Assembly (NCBI RefSeq): GCF_014066305.1 | Contig: NW_023501124.1 | Location: 56,982-120,981 of the forward strand | DNA length: 64,000 bases | Direction: 5' to 3' | From: Letharia columbiana | Lineage: Eukaryota; Ascomycota; Lecanoromycetes; Lecanorales; Parmeliaceae | Part shown: piece after piece, positions 22,330 through 33,547 of the stretch | Layout: each line of letters opens with the position of its first letter | Position numbering within the stretch: position 1 is the first letter of the stretch | Notes under the pieces: generated by a model | What the model was told of the DNA's origin: nothing | The model's database searches: none | Seen by the model: the letters and a program-made list of their open reading frames with translations, nothing else | Position numbers and translations under genes: made by a program

Positions 22330-22718
22330 AGTTGCCAGAAAGTCTTTCGGAGCGCTTCTGGTGGTGGGCAATATATATTTTGCCGGAAGGTTCTTGCATT
22401 GCAACAGACCTGTGGTCCGTGGTGGCCGTATCAGGAAGCCTTTCTTCCATTGCATCCACACCAGATCTCACGGTGCAGGGAGAAGCGCATTTGATTTCGT
22501 GCATTATTTACGCGATCATTGAAGCTACTGGCGCTATTGATAAAGCCATGTCTCTTATATACCTACTAGAAGTATGACCAACTGCTCTGCCGGAACTGAC
22601 AAAAGCATGCTCAAGCAAATAGGGTATATCGTATAAAGCAAGTCCAGCAACAGCTCATACGCTTCCAACCATCTGATGCAACGTAATGTATACCAGGGCC
22701 AAATATACTCAGCAGTGA
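22330..22718. other. Convergent intergenic region
   Basis: About 390 bp between the p24 stop and the stop of the minus-strand gene; nothing recognisable beyond expected 3' UTRs. Confidence 0.5.
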
Positions 22719-24691
22719 CTAGTTCTTCTGTCCCCCCACATGAAATGTAACATCATTCGTCTGCAATTCGTCGACATCCATGCCATCTCCGTCAATTTGC
22801 TCCAGTCGTTGCATACCCGCTCGTGACTCTCGGCCACGGCTGAAGAGCACACTGCTTGGTCGTGTAACCAAAGATCGTTTGCTGGCAATTGCATGAGCCC
22901 AGGGTCTCTTTGCTTCGTCCTCGCCCGTCCCTTCAGGAAATTTTCCTTTGCTGAGGTCAAAGATGCTCATACCTTTCCTCTTGCTCGCATTCCGGCTAGG
23001 CTTCGCAACCACGGCGTTCGTACTCTCAAGCGAAAGGAGAGCTCGATCATCCTCTGTGGCTAGATGACTGATCCCAGCTGCTAGTCCTCCCGCATCCTTT
23101 GAAGAAATTGAGTCTGTCTTCAATTTCTTCGTTACTGGTGCCACTTGTGAGCGGAGGTCTTTCGTGGCTCCCTTCCTTTTCACGCTTGTGCTTCCTTCCG
23201 AGGCTCTCCTTTTAGGAGATTGGGCCTCTGAGGAAGCATCCTCGCTTTGGCCCTCGAAGCTAAACTCTAAGATGGATGGACTCCGTTGCAGCGCACCGGC
23301 GGCCGTCTTATTTCCATTCATTGGTGGCTGAGGTTCGAGGCGAATCCGTGGTGTTGAGTAGCCGACAGGACTACTCGAGAAATACTCCGTATCGGAATGC
23401 TGAGCTAGCCCCGAGATCATGTTAGAGAACCTGGATGTAGATTTAGGGACAGTCAAGTGCTGATCAGACCGCCCAGAAGGACTGTCCACCTGTTCCACGA
23501 CTGGCACCGGTGCACGTACGGCCTTGCCTTTGTGCTTGCGTCTGCTGAAGTCGAAGTCAAAGCCAGAATAGTCCTCAGGGGGTAGATGGCCGTCTTCGTC
23601 ATCCGCTTCTGAGAAAGGATTATCCGATTCAGAGTGTTGACTTCTGGATCTCATGCTCTCATAGACTGGTAACGGCTTGCGTGGAATATTGCCATCGCCC
23701 GTCAGTTTTCGTATCTTAGGATTGCTTAGGTTTTCGCCTTCAGCAATGCGTCGATCGAGCCTTCCTCGGGTCAACTCTTCTTGCGATTCATACTGCGGAG
23801 GAGGCTCCCAGCCACCGCTGGAGCTCCTCTCAATAGATTCCATTCTCCTCGAATTGAAGGGCTTGTCGTTGCTACTGCTGCTGCTACTCAGTCGTTCCTT
23901 GATTGCACGAGTGGCTTTGACGAATGCCTTCTTGCCCTTTTCTAGAGGGGACAGCTTGGCCGATTCGGCGGCGTAAATGGCGGCCTTTTGCTTAGTCTGT
24001 GACTCCTGAGCGGCGGCTTGTTGCATGAGATTTGAGATTTTCTTGCTAAAATTCGTGGCATCTGCTGTACTTGGCTGAGTACCGAATGTGCTTTGGCTAG
24101 TATGACTGGTGGCAGGTCTGCTAGGAGACGGACCTGCGGGGCTCGACTCTGGCTCTACCATTATTGGAGAAGAGATCTTGGGTTTGGTGGCTACCTTGCC
24201 AGGGTCGGAGGCCTTCATGTTGGTTGTCTTTTTGGCGAGAGGTGGTCTATTCTGCCAGTGTAGTCTCTGCTCAGCAAAAGGGTCTCTTGGGATTGGCGGA
24301 AGTGGCTTGTCCGAATCGTCTGGGACTGTCTTTGTAGATCTGCTGGATTTTGGACGAAGGATGTCCGTCGTGCTCATTGCGGCAAGACTATGTAGTGAGG
24401 GAAGACGGACCGGCTCGTGGGGTACGGTGCTTAGAAGTTCATTCCCAGCAAGCTCATCAATGCTGCTTTCGTCATCTTGCGCCCGGCTGCGTGATCTCTG
24501 CATCTTCGACTTCGCCCTTTCGAGGCGTGCGTAGGCTGACAAACGGAGATGGATTAGATCTGCATATTTGTACGTTTTGGGATGTACTCACTCGAGCGCT
24601 GCTGCTGCTTAGTCTCTTTCTCTGGCTTGTCATCTTGGAAGACGGTGAAAGAGGAGAGTAGGCCTTTCTTTCTCTTGCCGTATGTTGCCAT
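22719..24691 (-). CDS. Unknown, largely disordered Ser/Lys-rich protein
   Basis: Two exons, complement(join(22719..24535,24592..24691)), 638 aa. Exon 1 begins MATYGKRKKGLLSSF and is followed by F-Q-D-D. Exon 2 is low-complexity, rich in Ser, Lys, Arg, Pro and Glu, with several short basic clusters (likely nuclear localisation), a run of serines near residue 220, and F-D-F-D-F-S-R-R-K-H-K-G-K near residue 365. It ends M-D-V-D-E-L-Q...F-H-V-G-G. No folded domain is visible. The opening T-Y-G-K plus F-x-V-F pattern faintly recalls the N-terminus of Wapl-type cohesin regulators, but the Wapl helical repeats are absent and the gene is complete, so I do not assign it. A nuclear regulatory or scaffold role is a guess. 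Confidence 0.75.
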
Positions 24692-25793
24692 TGAAGCTTT
24701 GTGGAGCTTAAGGTGGACAGTCACTTCAATAGAGTTGTGACCCAAGTTGGTAAAAGTGAACTATCGCTAATGCTTGGAACTGCAGTATTGAGGTCACATA
24801 GTCAAAAGGAGGAGGGGATTTTTCATATGAGATTCAGTAGATAGCAATGACCAGAGTGCCTTCCCTTGCAAATGCTGTGATGCACATTGTATATATTTGA
24901 GGGAATGCTGCTTCTCTATCGGAAATTTAAGTTGAACATAATGAAGGTCCGGATCCGTACCCACCTAATCTTGACTGTTTGCTTGCTTTTAAGTTGACAT
25001 ATCTCTGTCGCCTTTTTGGCGTTTGTCTAACAGGATTGAAGGCGCAACAGCACAAATACAAGCAAACTACGAAATAGAATCATCCCAAAGGATCCAGAGC
25101 TTGATGGTGGACTTTTCAATTCCTCGCAATTCTCCACTCCGCTCGATAGCCCAATAATGAACCCCGGCCCTCCATACCAAAAAGCCGGGGTCTCGAGACG
25201 GAGCTCGAAAAGTGATGGTCTTCAAAGCATACTGTCATGAAGGGAGCCTTTTATTAGACGACAGAGTTGATCACCGAAATGTAGTATCATTGGATGAATT
25301 CGCCGTCTCTCGTTTAGTCTTTCAATGATATAGACAGCGATTAAAAACATTGGGTGTCGGAAAGGTGAAAGATGCTGGATGAGTGGAAAAGAAGCCGGCG
25401 ATCATTACTTAGTCTACGCGAGGATCGAAGGAGCTTTCTCCGGCCGGAGCGGCCAATCAGAGTTAGCTTATTCTAAACATCCCCTGAAGGATGACGATTT
25501 TGAAAGCGACGAAGCCTCGTCCGCAAGTATAGATAATCAATTGTATGCTTACTGCCCATCCAAATCACTCGCCAGACATAAAATCTTGCACATCCACATC
25601 TAGTTTCCTAGGCCATTTACCACATCTTCACATTTCTGCCATTGTCCAAGTGTGCATCTGAGTCGATGTAGTTACAGTCGCCACTATTTCCGTCCTGTAC
25701 GCCCTACGGAAGCGCCTCTGTCAGCATTGAATTGGCCTGAGGAGAGAGTTTTGTACATCTATCCAACAGCTTCCTTAGAATACAACCAACACA
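24692..25793. other. Divergent intergenic region upstream of HEM2
   Basis: About 1.1 kb with starts on both sides. The longest internal frame, about 74 codons at 25379-25603, has no homology I recognise. No repeat, tRNA or AT-rich block seen. It should contain both promoters. Confidence 0.5.
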
Positions 25794-26984
<1,191 letters not shown>

Positions 26985-27534
26985 TAGGAACGATGCACGT
27001 TTGAGCATTTTCACAAAAACCAGGTATTGACCTGCACGCTGAGCGTTCGGGCTTTACATTTTATGCGCAGAACTGATGAGCTATGTAGCGATATTTATTG
27101 CCATACGAGTATCTAAAATGTACTGATTGATGCGCTACTGCTGCTTTCGTCTGACGTGTTTGGGGATCTGCGTCTTTCCAGTCTCATATTCATGTGACCA
27201 CACGTGATGAGTCTCCAGCTAATCACGTAATCAGAGGACCGTCTCCAAAGACTATTGCACAAATGCGACAGCATCTCTCTCCGAGTAGCCCCGAAAATAT
27301 CCGAAGGTAGGACACATCGAGCCATTCGGTGTATATTGTGAAGGACAGACTCTCACAGAAAGGCTAAAGCCCACTCTACCTGCCAGTAGACGCTCCACGA
27401 CCGGATCTGCGCCACCGATGAAAGGAGGGCTTTGGAGGCTTTCCAACCTCCAGGTTGCCATCCTGAATCGCAGTCTCGCTGATGTCGACCGCTAGTGCAC
27501 AGGTAAGTTCGGAAGGAAAGAGGTGCTGCTATTC
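26985..27534. other. Convergent intergenic region
   Basis: About 550 bp between HEM2 and the BTB gene; only short shadow frames. No gene or repeat seen. Confidence 0.5.
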
Positions 27535-28588
27535 TCAGGACGTACCACCGGATCCAGTATGTGGCTTTCCCGGCAGAGACACTATGGTCCCAGAGCAATC
27601 CTTCTCTCCCTCGGCGTGTTCGTGAAATGCACACAGATCCTTTTTGAAGGGAGCATCATTCAGGTTCATACCCTTAGTTTGAGCGTTGTTACCAGACTTC
27701 GCCAGTTCCATAGCCACATCAAACAGGAATTCTGGGCACTCGAGGAAAGTTTCTGTTGCTTTACCTGCCACCCAGATCCAGAGTGTGGGTTTGGCGGTAA
27801 ACATAGCCGCGAGAAGTCTGCGTAAGGGAGAGCCGGCTGTTGTGTTCGCATAGGCATGTGCGATACATCCGACGACGACCACTGGAGATGAATAGTTGGA
27901 CGCTATGACGTCGATAGCCTTATTCCGCAGTAGAGGCATATCATACTTATCGCCGAAGATAAAGGCATCGGCGAGCTGATCTGGGCCGCAGGCAGCATCC
28001 TTGCCGCCCACTGTCTGCGTGAGCTCATTAGTATAGAGCCAGGTGTGCATGATCTCAAAGTTTCGAGATGATGTCTTGGGAAGCACGACGACGCCATTCA
28101 CTGCCTCGCTGAAGGATCCATTGAATGCTGCGTTGAAGTATTTCGAATACTTGCTGATTAGCCCTTTGTGGACCCCGAAGCGTACTTTGTACGGACCAAC
28201 ATCCACGTGCACGTATTCTTTGAAAAGTGACCTATATTACACCAGCGTCAGATATGAAATGCGTATGCAAGACGTTTCCATGGTAGCGTAGACCGTACCG
28301 TATAGGAGAAGTCTGTGCCTGGGATTGTGATTGCGCTGTTGGGTCTCCCTTGCTCTCGAAAGTAGCCTGCGGTGAGGACTTCGCAGCTTCTTCCTCTCCT
28401 GCACCTTTCTTCTCCTTCTCAAGCAGTGGTGTACTCGCGATACTCATAGGACTCGAAGCCAAGCAATCCTCTGGTATCTGGTCGCCAAATATCGAAGTAT
28501 GGGTAGACAAAGGCTTGACTTGAGAGCTCGTTGGTCTGGAGAAGTCGTCGCTCCCATCAGACATGGAAGGTTTGCAGTCGAGAGCCAT
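27535..28588 (-). CDS. BTB/POZ-domain protein
   Basis: Two exons, complement(join(27535..28231,28299..28588)), 328 aa. Exon 1 encodes a Ser/Glu-rich disordered leader of 96 residues. The BTB fold starts across the intron with S-L-F-K-E-Y-V-H-V-D-V-G and continues through F-G-V-H-K-G-L-I-S-K-Y-S-K-Y-F and V-L-P-K-T-S-S-R-N-F-E-I-M-H-T-W-L-Y-T, about residues 97-205. A helical C-terminal region follows, with a Cys/His cluster (D-L-C-A-F-H-E-H-A-E-G...C). Fungal stand-alone BTB proteins of this type lack Kelch or MATH partners. They are assumed to dimerise or to be Cul3 adaptors, but the partner cannot be inferred here. Last conventional host gene before the repeat-rich region. Confidence 0.85.
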
Positions 28589-29260
28589 GGTAGCGGTGAC
28601 AGGTATCTGTTTGGGTAACGATGTGATGATTCGAGGGGACTCGGATGGAGGTGTAGGCTTCAGCCTTTTATCTCCCCCAAATGGTGTCGCAAAGTCTTGT
28701 CACCTATTCAAGGAGAACAGCGAAGACTTATTGTGTTTACAAACATTGACCTGATTAACTCAAACTGCTTGGAGGGATGGAAGGTTTTGGAAAGGGTGGA
28801 AGCAAATTATTGCAGATGTTTATGACATTTGATGTGTGTGACTTCTTAACGCTGACCAGATCTCACTCTGCAAAGGCAAGGAATCCTCCTCATTTAGTGA
28901 GTAGCAAGATCTCAAAGTCCCTGGTTGTATCACATTGAAGCGTGCCTGTGGCCGACTATCTGGGTTACCAGTACTACTGTGGATAGGACAGTTGAACAAC
29001 AGGGGCTTAGAGTGGCAGGCAAGGTGCCAGAACAAGTGGCAGTCGGAATGGTACTAATGCTCAACATTTGACAAGAGCAGCAGCAACAAGGAGGTTTCTG
29101 TGACGTACAGCGCTCCTTCTCGAGCGCATTTGATCTCGAACGACACAATATTCTGGACTGGTGCCCTAAAGTCGTCGTGAAAACAAGAGGTTTTCAGACA
29201 TGGTCTCAGAATGCGACTTTTGTTGCAGGGTTACTGAATACTGAGACAGTCTCTGGGGTA
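28589..29260. other. Intergenic region between the BTB gene and element A
   Basis: About 670 bp of balanced composition; only short frames and no motif. It is the boundary between the gene-dense arm and the repeat region. Confidence 0.5.
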
Positions 29261-29432
29261 GCTTTTAAACCTCAGCCCACCCCCACGGTAATATTACCGG
29301 AGAACGATTAGGCCGACCCGCCGGATTAGTAAGGCCCTCCCATAGTAATTTGGCAGCCCTCCTTACCTGTTGTACTCTTCTTCTCTATACCTCGCTGTCG
29401 CCCACCAATTTTTTTGAAGCTATTCATAACTC

Positions 29433-29543
29433 CGCCCCGCCCACTATGACCTCTCAAGAACGCGTCGTTCGCCCCGCCCACTATAACCTCTCAAGAACGC
29501 GTCGTCCGCGTCGCCCACTATGACCTCTCAAGAACGCGTCGTT
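29433..29543 (+). repeat. 37-bp unit tandemly repeated three times in element A
   Basis: Units at 29433-29469, 29470-29506 and 29507-29543 differ at only a few positions. Each contains an ATG (second unit ATA) followed by ACCTCTCAAGAACGCGTCGT. The third unit's ATG at 29520 opens the element's main frame, so the array duplicates the start region. Confidence 0.85.
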
Positions 29544-30310
29544 CGTCAGCCCCCGCAATACGGGGGCTTCGAGGATACTTAGGAGGAGCTGGATTGGTAC
29601 GGCAGTAACCCTAAAGACATTAATCGAGATCGTCCTCCGCCAGAGATTCTCTCGGAAGACGATATGACTCTACTGTAGAAGAAGGATAAGAGTAACTCTA
29701 CTAATACTGAGTGGAGTCGCGGCACGTACTCTGACGCGTCTAGATCGCCGTCGCCATCATTTAATACCCTCCCTACCTCCCATCACCCCTCTGTTAAGCG
29801 AAAGGCCTCTATTAGTCTTGATGAGCAGAAAGAGCCGCGAAAGGGGACCAAACGCAGTAATCTCGCGCCTGTGATACTCGTGAGGCTGTTTTTACGCTGA
29901 AAACAGTTATCAAATGGACGCCCGAGTAGTTTGACGCGTATTGGCCTCTGGTTAATAATTTCTAAGTATGTAATAAGCTCGACAAGCCGCTGACTGCCTA
30001 AGGCAGTCGGTTATTCTATTGATAGTGTCGTTTACATAAGGGCGAGACTATTAGCGAGATATATCGTTAGCGAAATAAGTAGCTACGTTACGTCGATTTC
30101 TATAAAATAAAGCTAAAGATAATAAAGATCTATAGCGAGTATAGTAAATTAAGAGAATGATATAAGGGAGCGTATTTCCGCTTAATGGATGGCGATATTA
30201 CGTTAAATAACTAAGTTTATTTATTAATAAGGGGTTTAAAAGATCTTAAAGAAGCTCGTCGGCCATAGATATAGTATAGCCCGGCTAGAGGCGCTAGCGA
30301 GATGAAGTAA
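29520..30310 (+). pseudogene. Degraded reading frame of element A
   Basis: From ATG 29520 the frame reads MTSQERVVRQPPQYGGFEDT and then meets TAG at 29580 and again at 29676, both at positions where CAG (Gln) would fit. The frame then shifts by one near 29,870 and continues to about 30,310 with many TAG/TAA/TGA codons in otherwise sensible protein text (for example W-T-P-E-*-F-D-A-Y-W-P-L-V and L-I-R-G-L-K-D-L-K-E-A). The stop pattern is what RIP makes of Gln, Arg and Trp codons. About 260 residues in total, charged, with no domain I recognise; the first third is Asp/Ser/Arg-rich. Confidence 0.6.
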
Positions 30311-30618
30311 AAAGGATTAAACTAGATTATATAGATAATACTATCGATAAAGTTCTCTTTCTCGTAAAAATCCTTAGCTTCGATAACGACGAGTCTTTTT
30401 TTCGTTCTATATACCTCGGAAAAGTAAAGAGCCTCTATTATACGAATAGTCTTATCGATAATAGCGAGATTACTATAAGACTACGTCTTATTTTAATATA
30501 ACTCTTATATAAATCTAGCGCGGCCTTATAATCTCGCTATTAATATTTTTCTTAGTATAGACTAAGATTTAAAAGTATTCTATTTAGTTTAATATCTTAT
30601 TATTATTAAAGAAAAGTA

Positions 30619-30754
30619 TAGTTAATAGAGATTATCTAGTTAATAATACTAGTAGGCCTTAACTATAATAGTAGATATCTAGCTTTATATTAGTTATATA
30701 TAATAGAGTTATTCTTCTTCTATCTATACGAGTCGTAATTATTCTTATTCTTTA
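30619..30754. repeat. Left direct repeat (LTR-like), strongly RIP-mutated
   Basis: Matches 31863-31992 with almost all differences being transitions toward A/T. See the parent element. Confidence 0.6.
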
Positions 30755-30999
30755 AAGGTTCTACTCGAATTTCTTATAACTTTAAAGAACGATTATACTT
30801 CTATTATTTATTATCTTTTAATTTAATAACATTATTATATTAGTTATATTAATTATATCGAATTAATTATATTCGATATTCGATTTTTATTATACTTATA
30901 ATAATTTAAAGCTAGTCTTACGTTAACTAAAGCGTCTTAAGTTTAAGTTACGAAGTTCTCGAAATAAAGTTATTACCTCGAAGTACTATTTAAGCTCTA

Positions 31000-31535
31000 T
31001 AAATCTACTTCTTATAGAGAACGTAGTCGATTAGATAGAGTCTTTACTAGAAATTAATACGCTTTTTATCGAACCTTATATCAGCGAGTTATTAGATCGA
31101 TTCCTCTCGCTCTTTAAAGAGCGTTTTTCTATTAAGTCTATCGAGACAATTTCGACTATCTTTTCGAAAGAACTCGAAGGCTTATATTAGAATATTAAGA
31201 AGTTACTTACTTCGTACTATTAGCGTATAATATAAATTATATATCGTTTTAAGACTCGTAATCGTCTTTTCGAAGGTCTATCTCTATTAATTCTCGAGTC
31301 TTTAATATTAAACTTAATCTATAATACTTTTCTTAAGAATTTACGAGATCTCGAGCTACGGCGTAAGGCCATTCGGAGGACTGTTACTGGAATATCTCTA
31401 CACTCGATATTTATGTCTATGGAACAGGCATATAAATCTCGACTAATTATTAGAAAGATTGAGTACGAGAAGATTCAGTCACGGAAGGCCATATCCTATA
31501 AGGATATCGTGAAGAGAAATGTGTCTACAACTTAG
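31000..31535 (+). pseudogene. Decayed frame inside the LTR-like element
   Basis: One plus-strand frame stays readable for about 180 codons, interrupted only by TAG/TAA codons, and ends at TAG 31533-31535. Its last part is intact and highly charged (I-R-R-T-V-T-G-I-S-L-H-S-I, then R-K-I-E-Y-E-K-I-Q-S-R-K and Y-K-D-I-V-K-R-N). It might be the C-terminus of a transposase or a gag-like protein; I do not recognise the family. Composition changes sharply from AT-rich to normal at about 31,370 inside the frame. Confidence 0.45.
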
Positions 31536-31862
31536 TTGGATTCCATATAGGCTTCTTATTCAGCGGGGAGCAGGTGTGCCTGAACAGAGAATCCCACCAC
31601 AATTTCTACTACCGTCTCCGAATCCTAAGCAAGTTTCTCAGTCAGCAATCGATTCGAAATCAGTCACCTGGGGTACGAGTGGTTTAGGTTCTCGATCCAT
31701 TTTGAAGAAGGATCTATCAGGGGCTGCTGGGGCTGTTGTGAGTGCTGGGAGTATCAGTGCGTCTGGACCGGTCTATGGATATGAAGGATATCATGAAGGA
31801 TTTGGTGTGGATCAGGGTGTTGGCTAGGCATGGTCGCGGGGCTCTTGTTGTTTGTTTGGTAG

Positions 31863-31992
31863 TAGTTGACAGGGGTTGCCTAGCCAACAACACTAGTGGG
31901 CCTTGGCCATGGTAGATATCTGGCCCTGCACCAGCCATACCTAGTAGTTATTCTCTTCTACCCACACGAGCCGTAGTCATTCTTGTTCTTTA
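31863..31992. repeat. Right direct repeat (LTR-like), well preserved
   Basis: Counterpart of 30619-30754 with normal composition. It ends four bases before the TIR element that starts at 31997. Confidence 0.6.
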
Positions 31993-31996
31993 GTAA

Positions 31997-32569
31997 TACA
32001 CGTACACCCCCTTTTTATACATGTACACCCCCTTTTGATACATGTACACCCCCCCCAAATCCGATTAGCTTCCGCGCGGCCGCTAGCCGCATAGAGTATA
32101 AAACCCGCACATAGCCGGAGTAGGGCTACACGAGGCGGACAGCGAGGTAGTCGACAGCGAGGTAGTCGGCAGCGAGGTAGTCGGCAGCGAGGTGGACGTG
32201 GTACGCCAGCCTACATGCAGGGTAACGAGACCATATTTGGTATCTTTCAGCTGTAGGAAGGCCAGGTGGCCAATAGGTAGTGGATATTCGAGTACGATAG
32301 GCGTATTTCTAGTAGCAACGAGAGAGGGTAGCCAGCCAATCAGCTAAGGACAATCCAAAGACCTCACCATTCGACGATTTGAAACCGTCTGATCTTTTAG
32401 ACTTTATCAGGAGAGGTCTGGGAAGACTTGCCTTGCTACCACCAAGAGTCTCGGCAATATTCCCCAGGAAGCTATGTGCGAGGTTTATACCTTATGCGGC
32501 TAGCGGCCGCGCGGAAGCTAATCGGATTTGGGGGGGGGTGTACATGTATCCAAAGGGGGTGTACGTGTA
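31997..32569. mobile_element. 573-bp TIR element with TA target duplication (deletion derivative / MITE)
   Basis: Flanked by TA on both sides (31997-31998, 32568-32569). Long terminal inverted repeats cover 31999-32103 and 32483-32567: CACGTACACCCCCTTT at the ends, and further in AATCCGATTAGCTTCCG and a NotI-like GCGGCCGC. The left arm carries one extra copy of a 22-bp C-run-containing unit. The interior encodes an RG-rich array and then protein-like text broken by TAG codons. TA duplication and size suggest a Tc1/mariner-pogo superfamily deletion derivative. It is almost free of RIP, so it is young or escaped because of its length. Confidence 0.8.
32138..32197 (+). repeat. 15-bp tandem repeat, four copies, encoding S-R-Q-R-G
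   Basis: Four units of GRCAGCGAGGTAGTC (the last ends GGAC). In one frame they read as repeated Ser-Arg-Gln-Arg-Gly, an RGG-like array. This could be the remnant of a nucleic-acid-binding tail of the parent transposase. Confidence 0.8.
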
Positions 32570-32704
32570 TCACATCCCTTATCAAATGCTTCCATATTCA
32601 CCTCATCTCATTTTTTCACATCTTAGCAACAATCCTGCAAAAACGCCTCAAGAGCTTAACAAAACACCTCCTTCAAGGGTTGCGCACCTTGCATTGCTTT
32701 CAAC

Positions 32705-33547
32705 ATGGCGTAAGTACACCGTACTTAGTACAGACCCGACCTTTGTCTTCCATACGCATTGAAGAATTGCAAATGGATGGTGCTAACAGAACGTAGTGAG
32801 CTCACAACCTTCCAAAAACTGCAACTCCAGCCCTGGGTCACTTGGCCACACCCAGATACCTACAAGAACTACAAGACGTTGAAAGAGTGTATCGGTGAGG
32901 ATGAATACGGCGAGGCCTGGGTTGAGGTTAGTATCGGTCTCGGCTGGATTTCACTTAGGCGTATGGATGCTCACAACATTGACACGCTCTCTCGACAGAA
33001 GAAGAGGAAGAGCACTTATCCACGTTCCCCCCTTTTCCCGAACTCCAGTCGTTTAGCCTCCAATGGTGCCTCGTCGTCCCGGTCCCACAACAACTATCAA
33101 AGCCAGTCTGGACTCTCAAACGCGACTTCAGTAAAATCATTCGCCACTGCTCTTACAAGACAGGGAACATCCTCAACGGCGCCTTCAACCGCCGCTAGAA
33201 GGAATGAATATGATCTCGGCCTGACTACCCTCGAAATAAGTTACTTTGTCACGGCATTCGGACAGGCGGAGAAACAGCTGGGGATTGTTCACCAACGAAA
33301 CGGGGAGGCTTACCTTCCTGAAAGCGTCGAGGGACTCAAGATGCGGGCAATGATGATCGTAAAGAGTGTCCAAGACCAAAACACCGCGAGACAAGATCGA
33401 ATGAAGAGCAAGATCCAAAAGCGAAACGCTCACTGGCAGCACGCAATGGCAAAGGCAGCGGGATTGCGGAAGGAGGTGTCTCACGTATGGACCGGGTTGA
33501 ATCCAGTGGATGCCGAAAAGCGCTGGCTCAGGAACCGTTGCGTGTGA
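32705..33547 (+). CDS. Hypothetical protein in the gene island
   Basis: Three exons, join(32705..32709,32797..32926,32999..33547), 227 aa. Exon 1 is only ATGGC. The first intron has a good donor (GTAAGT) and a GCTAAC branch site before CGTAG. The second intron (72 bp, GTTAGT...ACAG) is a multiple of three without stops, so retention would still give protein. The N-terminus (T-T-F-Q-K-L-Q-L-Q-P-W-V-T-W-P-H-P-D) is followed by a basic Ser/Asn-rich linker and a C-terminal helical part with many Arg/Lys and several Trp. No domain recognised. The start lies 136 bp downstream of the TIR element, which may therefore sit in its promoter. Intact splice sites and normal composition suggest a real gene. 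Confidence 0.6.

Larger units (their letters stand above)
29261..30576 (+). mobile_element. Element A: TIR element of an unrecognised family, partly RIP-mutated
   Basis: The left end is GCTTTTAAACCTCAGCCCA at 29261-29279. The right end at 30558-30576 is its inverted copy with C-to-T and G-to-A changes only. The identity of the ends was confirmed with copy B, where the internal end sequence is better preserved. The left half keeps near-normal composition while the right half is AT-rich. It carries a broken reading frame (listed separately) and a 37-bp triplication. A clear target-site duplication is not visible. No transposase motif is recognised, so it may be non-autonomous or of a new kind. 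Confidence 0.7.
30619..31992. mobile_element. Candidate short LTR-type element flanked by about 130-bp direct repeats
   Basis: The segment 30619-30754 and the segment 31863-31992 align over their length (shared blocks CTAGT, ACTAGT-GGCCTT, GTAGATATCT, ACGAG-CGTA-T-ATTCTT-TTCTTTA). The left copy differs mainly by C-to-T and G-to-A. The 1.1 kb between them holds one decayed frame. This fits a non-autonomous LTR element (TRIM/LARD-like), but no primer-binding site or polypurine tract is clear, so the class is tentative. Confidence 0.5.

Noticed and set aside
22719..24691. Assignment of the disordered protein as Wapl
   Set aside because: Only a short N-terminal pattern resembles it; the Wapl domain is absent though the gene is complete.
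25379..25603. 74-codon frame upstream of HEM2
   Set aside because: Non-repetitive but unrecognised and isolated in a promoter region; insufficient support for a gene.
31519..31827. 102-codon plus-strand frame after the decayed frame
   Set aside because: Runs into the right LTR-like repeat; the frame of the element's protein ends at 31535 and this one is an overlapping alternative frame.
32379..32796. Frames running out of the TIR element toward the island gene
   Set aside because: They read through the inverted repeat and stop before or overlap the first intron of the island gene; no evidence of a fusion transcript.
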